A stretch of 64,000 nt of DNA, taken from NCBI GenBank assembly GCA_949126835.1, contig OX421507.1, positions 12,025,652-12,089,651 of the forward strand, given 5' to 3'. The notes beneath the pieces were generated by a model that was not told where the DNA came from, searched no databases, and was given only the letters and a program-made list of their open reading frames with translations. Of this stretch, positions 63,784-64,000 are shown piece by piece (position 1 is the stretch's first letter; each line of letters opens with the position of its first letter). The DNA is from Anisus vortex (lineage: Eukaryota > Mollusca > Gastropoda > Planorbidae). The translations under genes and the position numbers were made by a program.

Positions 63784-64000
63784 CTCTAGCCTATAAGTAA
63801 TTAGTCGCCGCACTATACGCGAACTCAGAGTTAGTATATGATTCTCTGATAGAGGATTAATTCTAAATATAATAAGAACATTATACGTGTCTGTGTGAAC
63901 TCACTTCATGTTGACCTGGATACATGCATGCTACTATTATATTAGTACAATATGCCTACTCAGATAAACATATGGATAATTCTTATTCCTAATACAAGAA

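Overview
The window is animal nuclear DNA: AT-rich, intron-bearing and crowded with transposons and microsatellites. The repeat mix (GATA, CT and GA microsatellites, tRNA-derived SINEs, several hAT families, a Tx1/L1-like LINE, gypsy-type LTR elements) fits a mollusc, most likely a gastropod. That taxonomic guess is inference; no diagnostic host gene beyond one enzyme is present.

The only convincing host gene is the 3' part of an alkaline phosphatase gene on the + strand (5104-24837). Six exons cover most of the metal-binding half and end in a hydrophobic tail that looks like a GPI signal. All five visible introns are phase 1, and the first has a GC donor. No 5' exons were recognised, so they probably lie left of the window. 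The introns are swollen by insertions. Intron 3 (9.8 kb) holds a hAT element with a nearly full-length two-ORF LINE nested inside it. Intron 4 holds a complete LTR retrotransposon with almost identical LTRs. Intron 5 holds a 47/48-bp minisatellite of about 20 copies.

Left of the gene (14-2397) is a complete but decayed hAT transposon with an 8-bp target duplication. Right of the gene (25-32 kb) are a LINE tail, a 32-bp satellite split by a TIR element, and a hAT transposase relic split by a second TIR element, each with 8-bp duplications.

From 32392 to about 51922 the DNA is a direct tandem duplication of a 9.6-9.9 kb block made entirely of nested repeats. Its edges lie inside a hAT element and beside a G-run. 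The right copy carries an extra insertion of about 258 bp.

At 53946-61931 lies the most unusual object: a complete LTR retrotransposon with Ty3/gypsy-type proteins but domain order gag, protease, integrase, reverse transcriptase, RNase H. This is the Ty1/copia-like order known from Gmr1-type elements. A SINE interrupts its integrase zinc finger, and an in-frame TAG separates gag from protease. The intron-4 LTR element is a relative that has lost integrase and reverse transcriptase but keeps an open frame. The window ends in GATA/GATC-type microsatellites, a SINE and a short hAT MITE.
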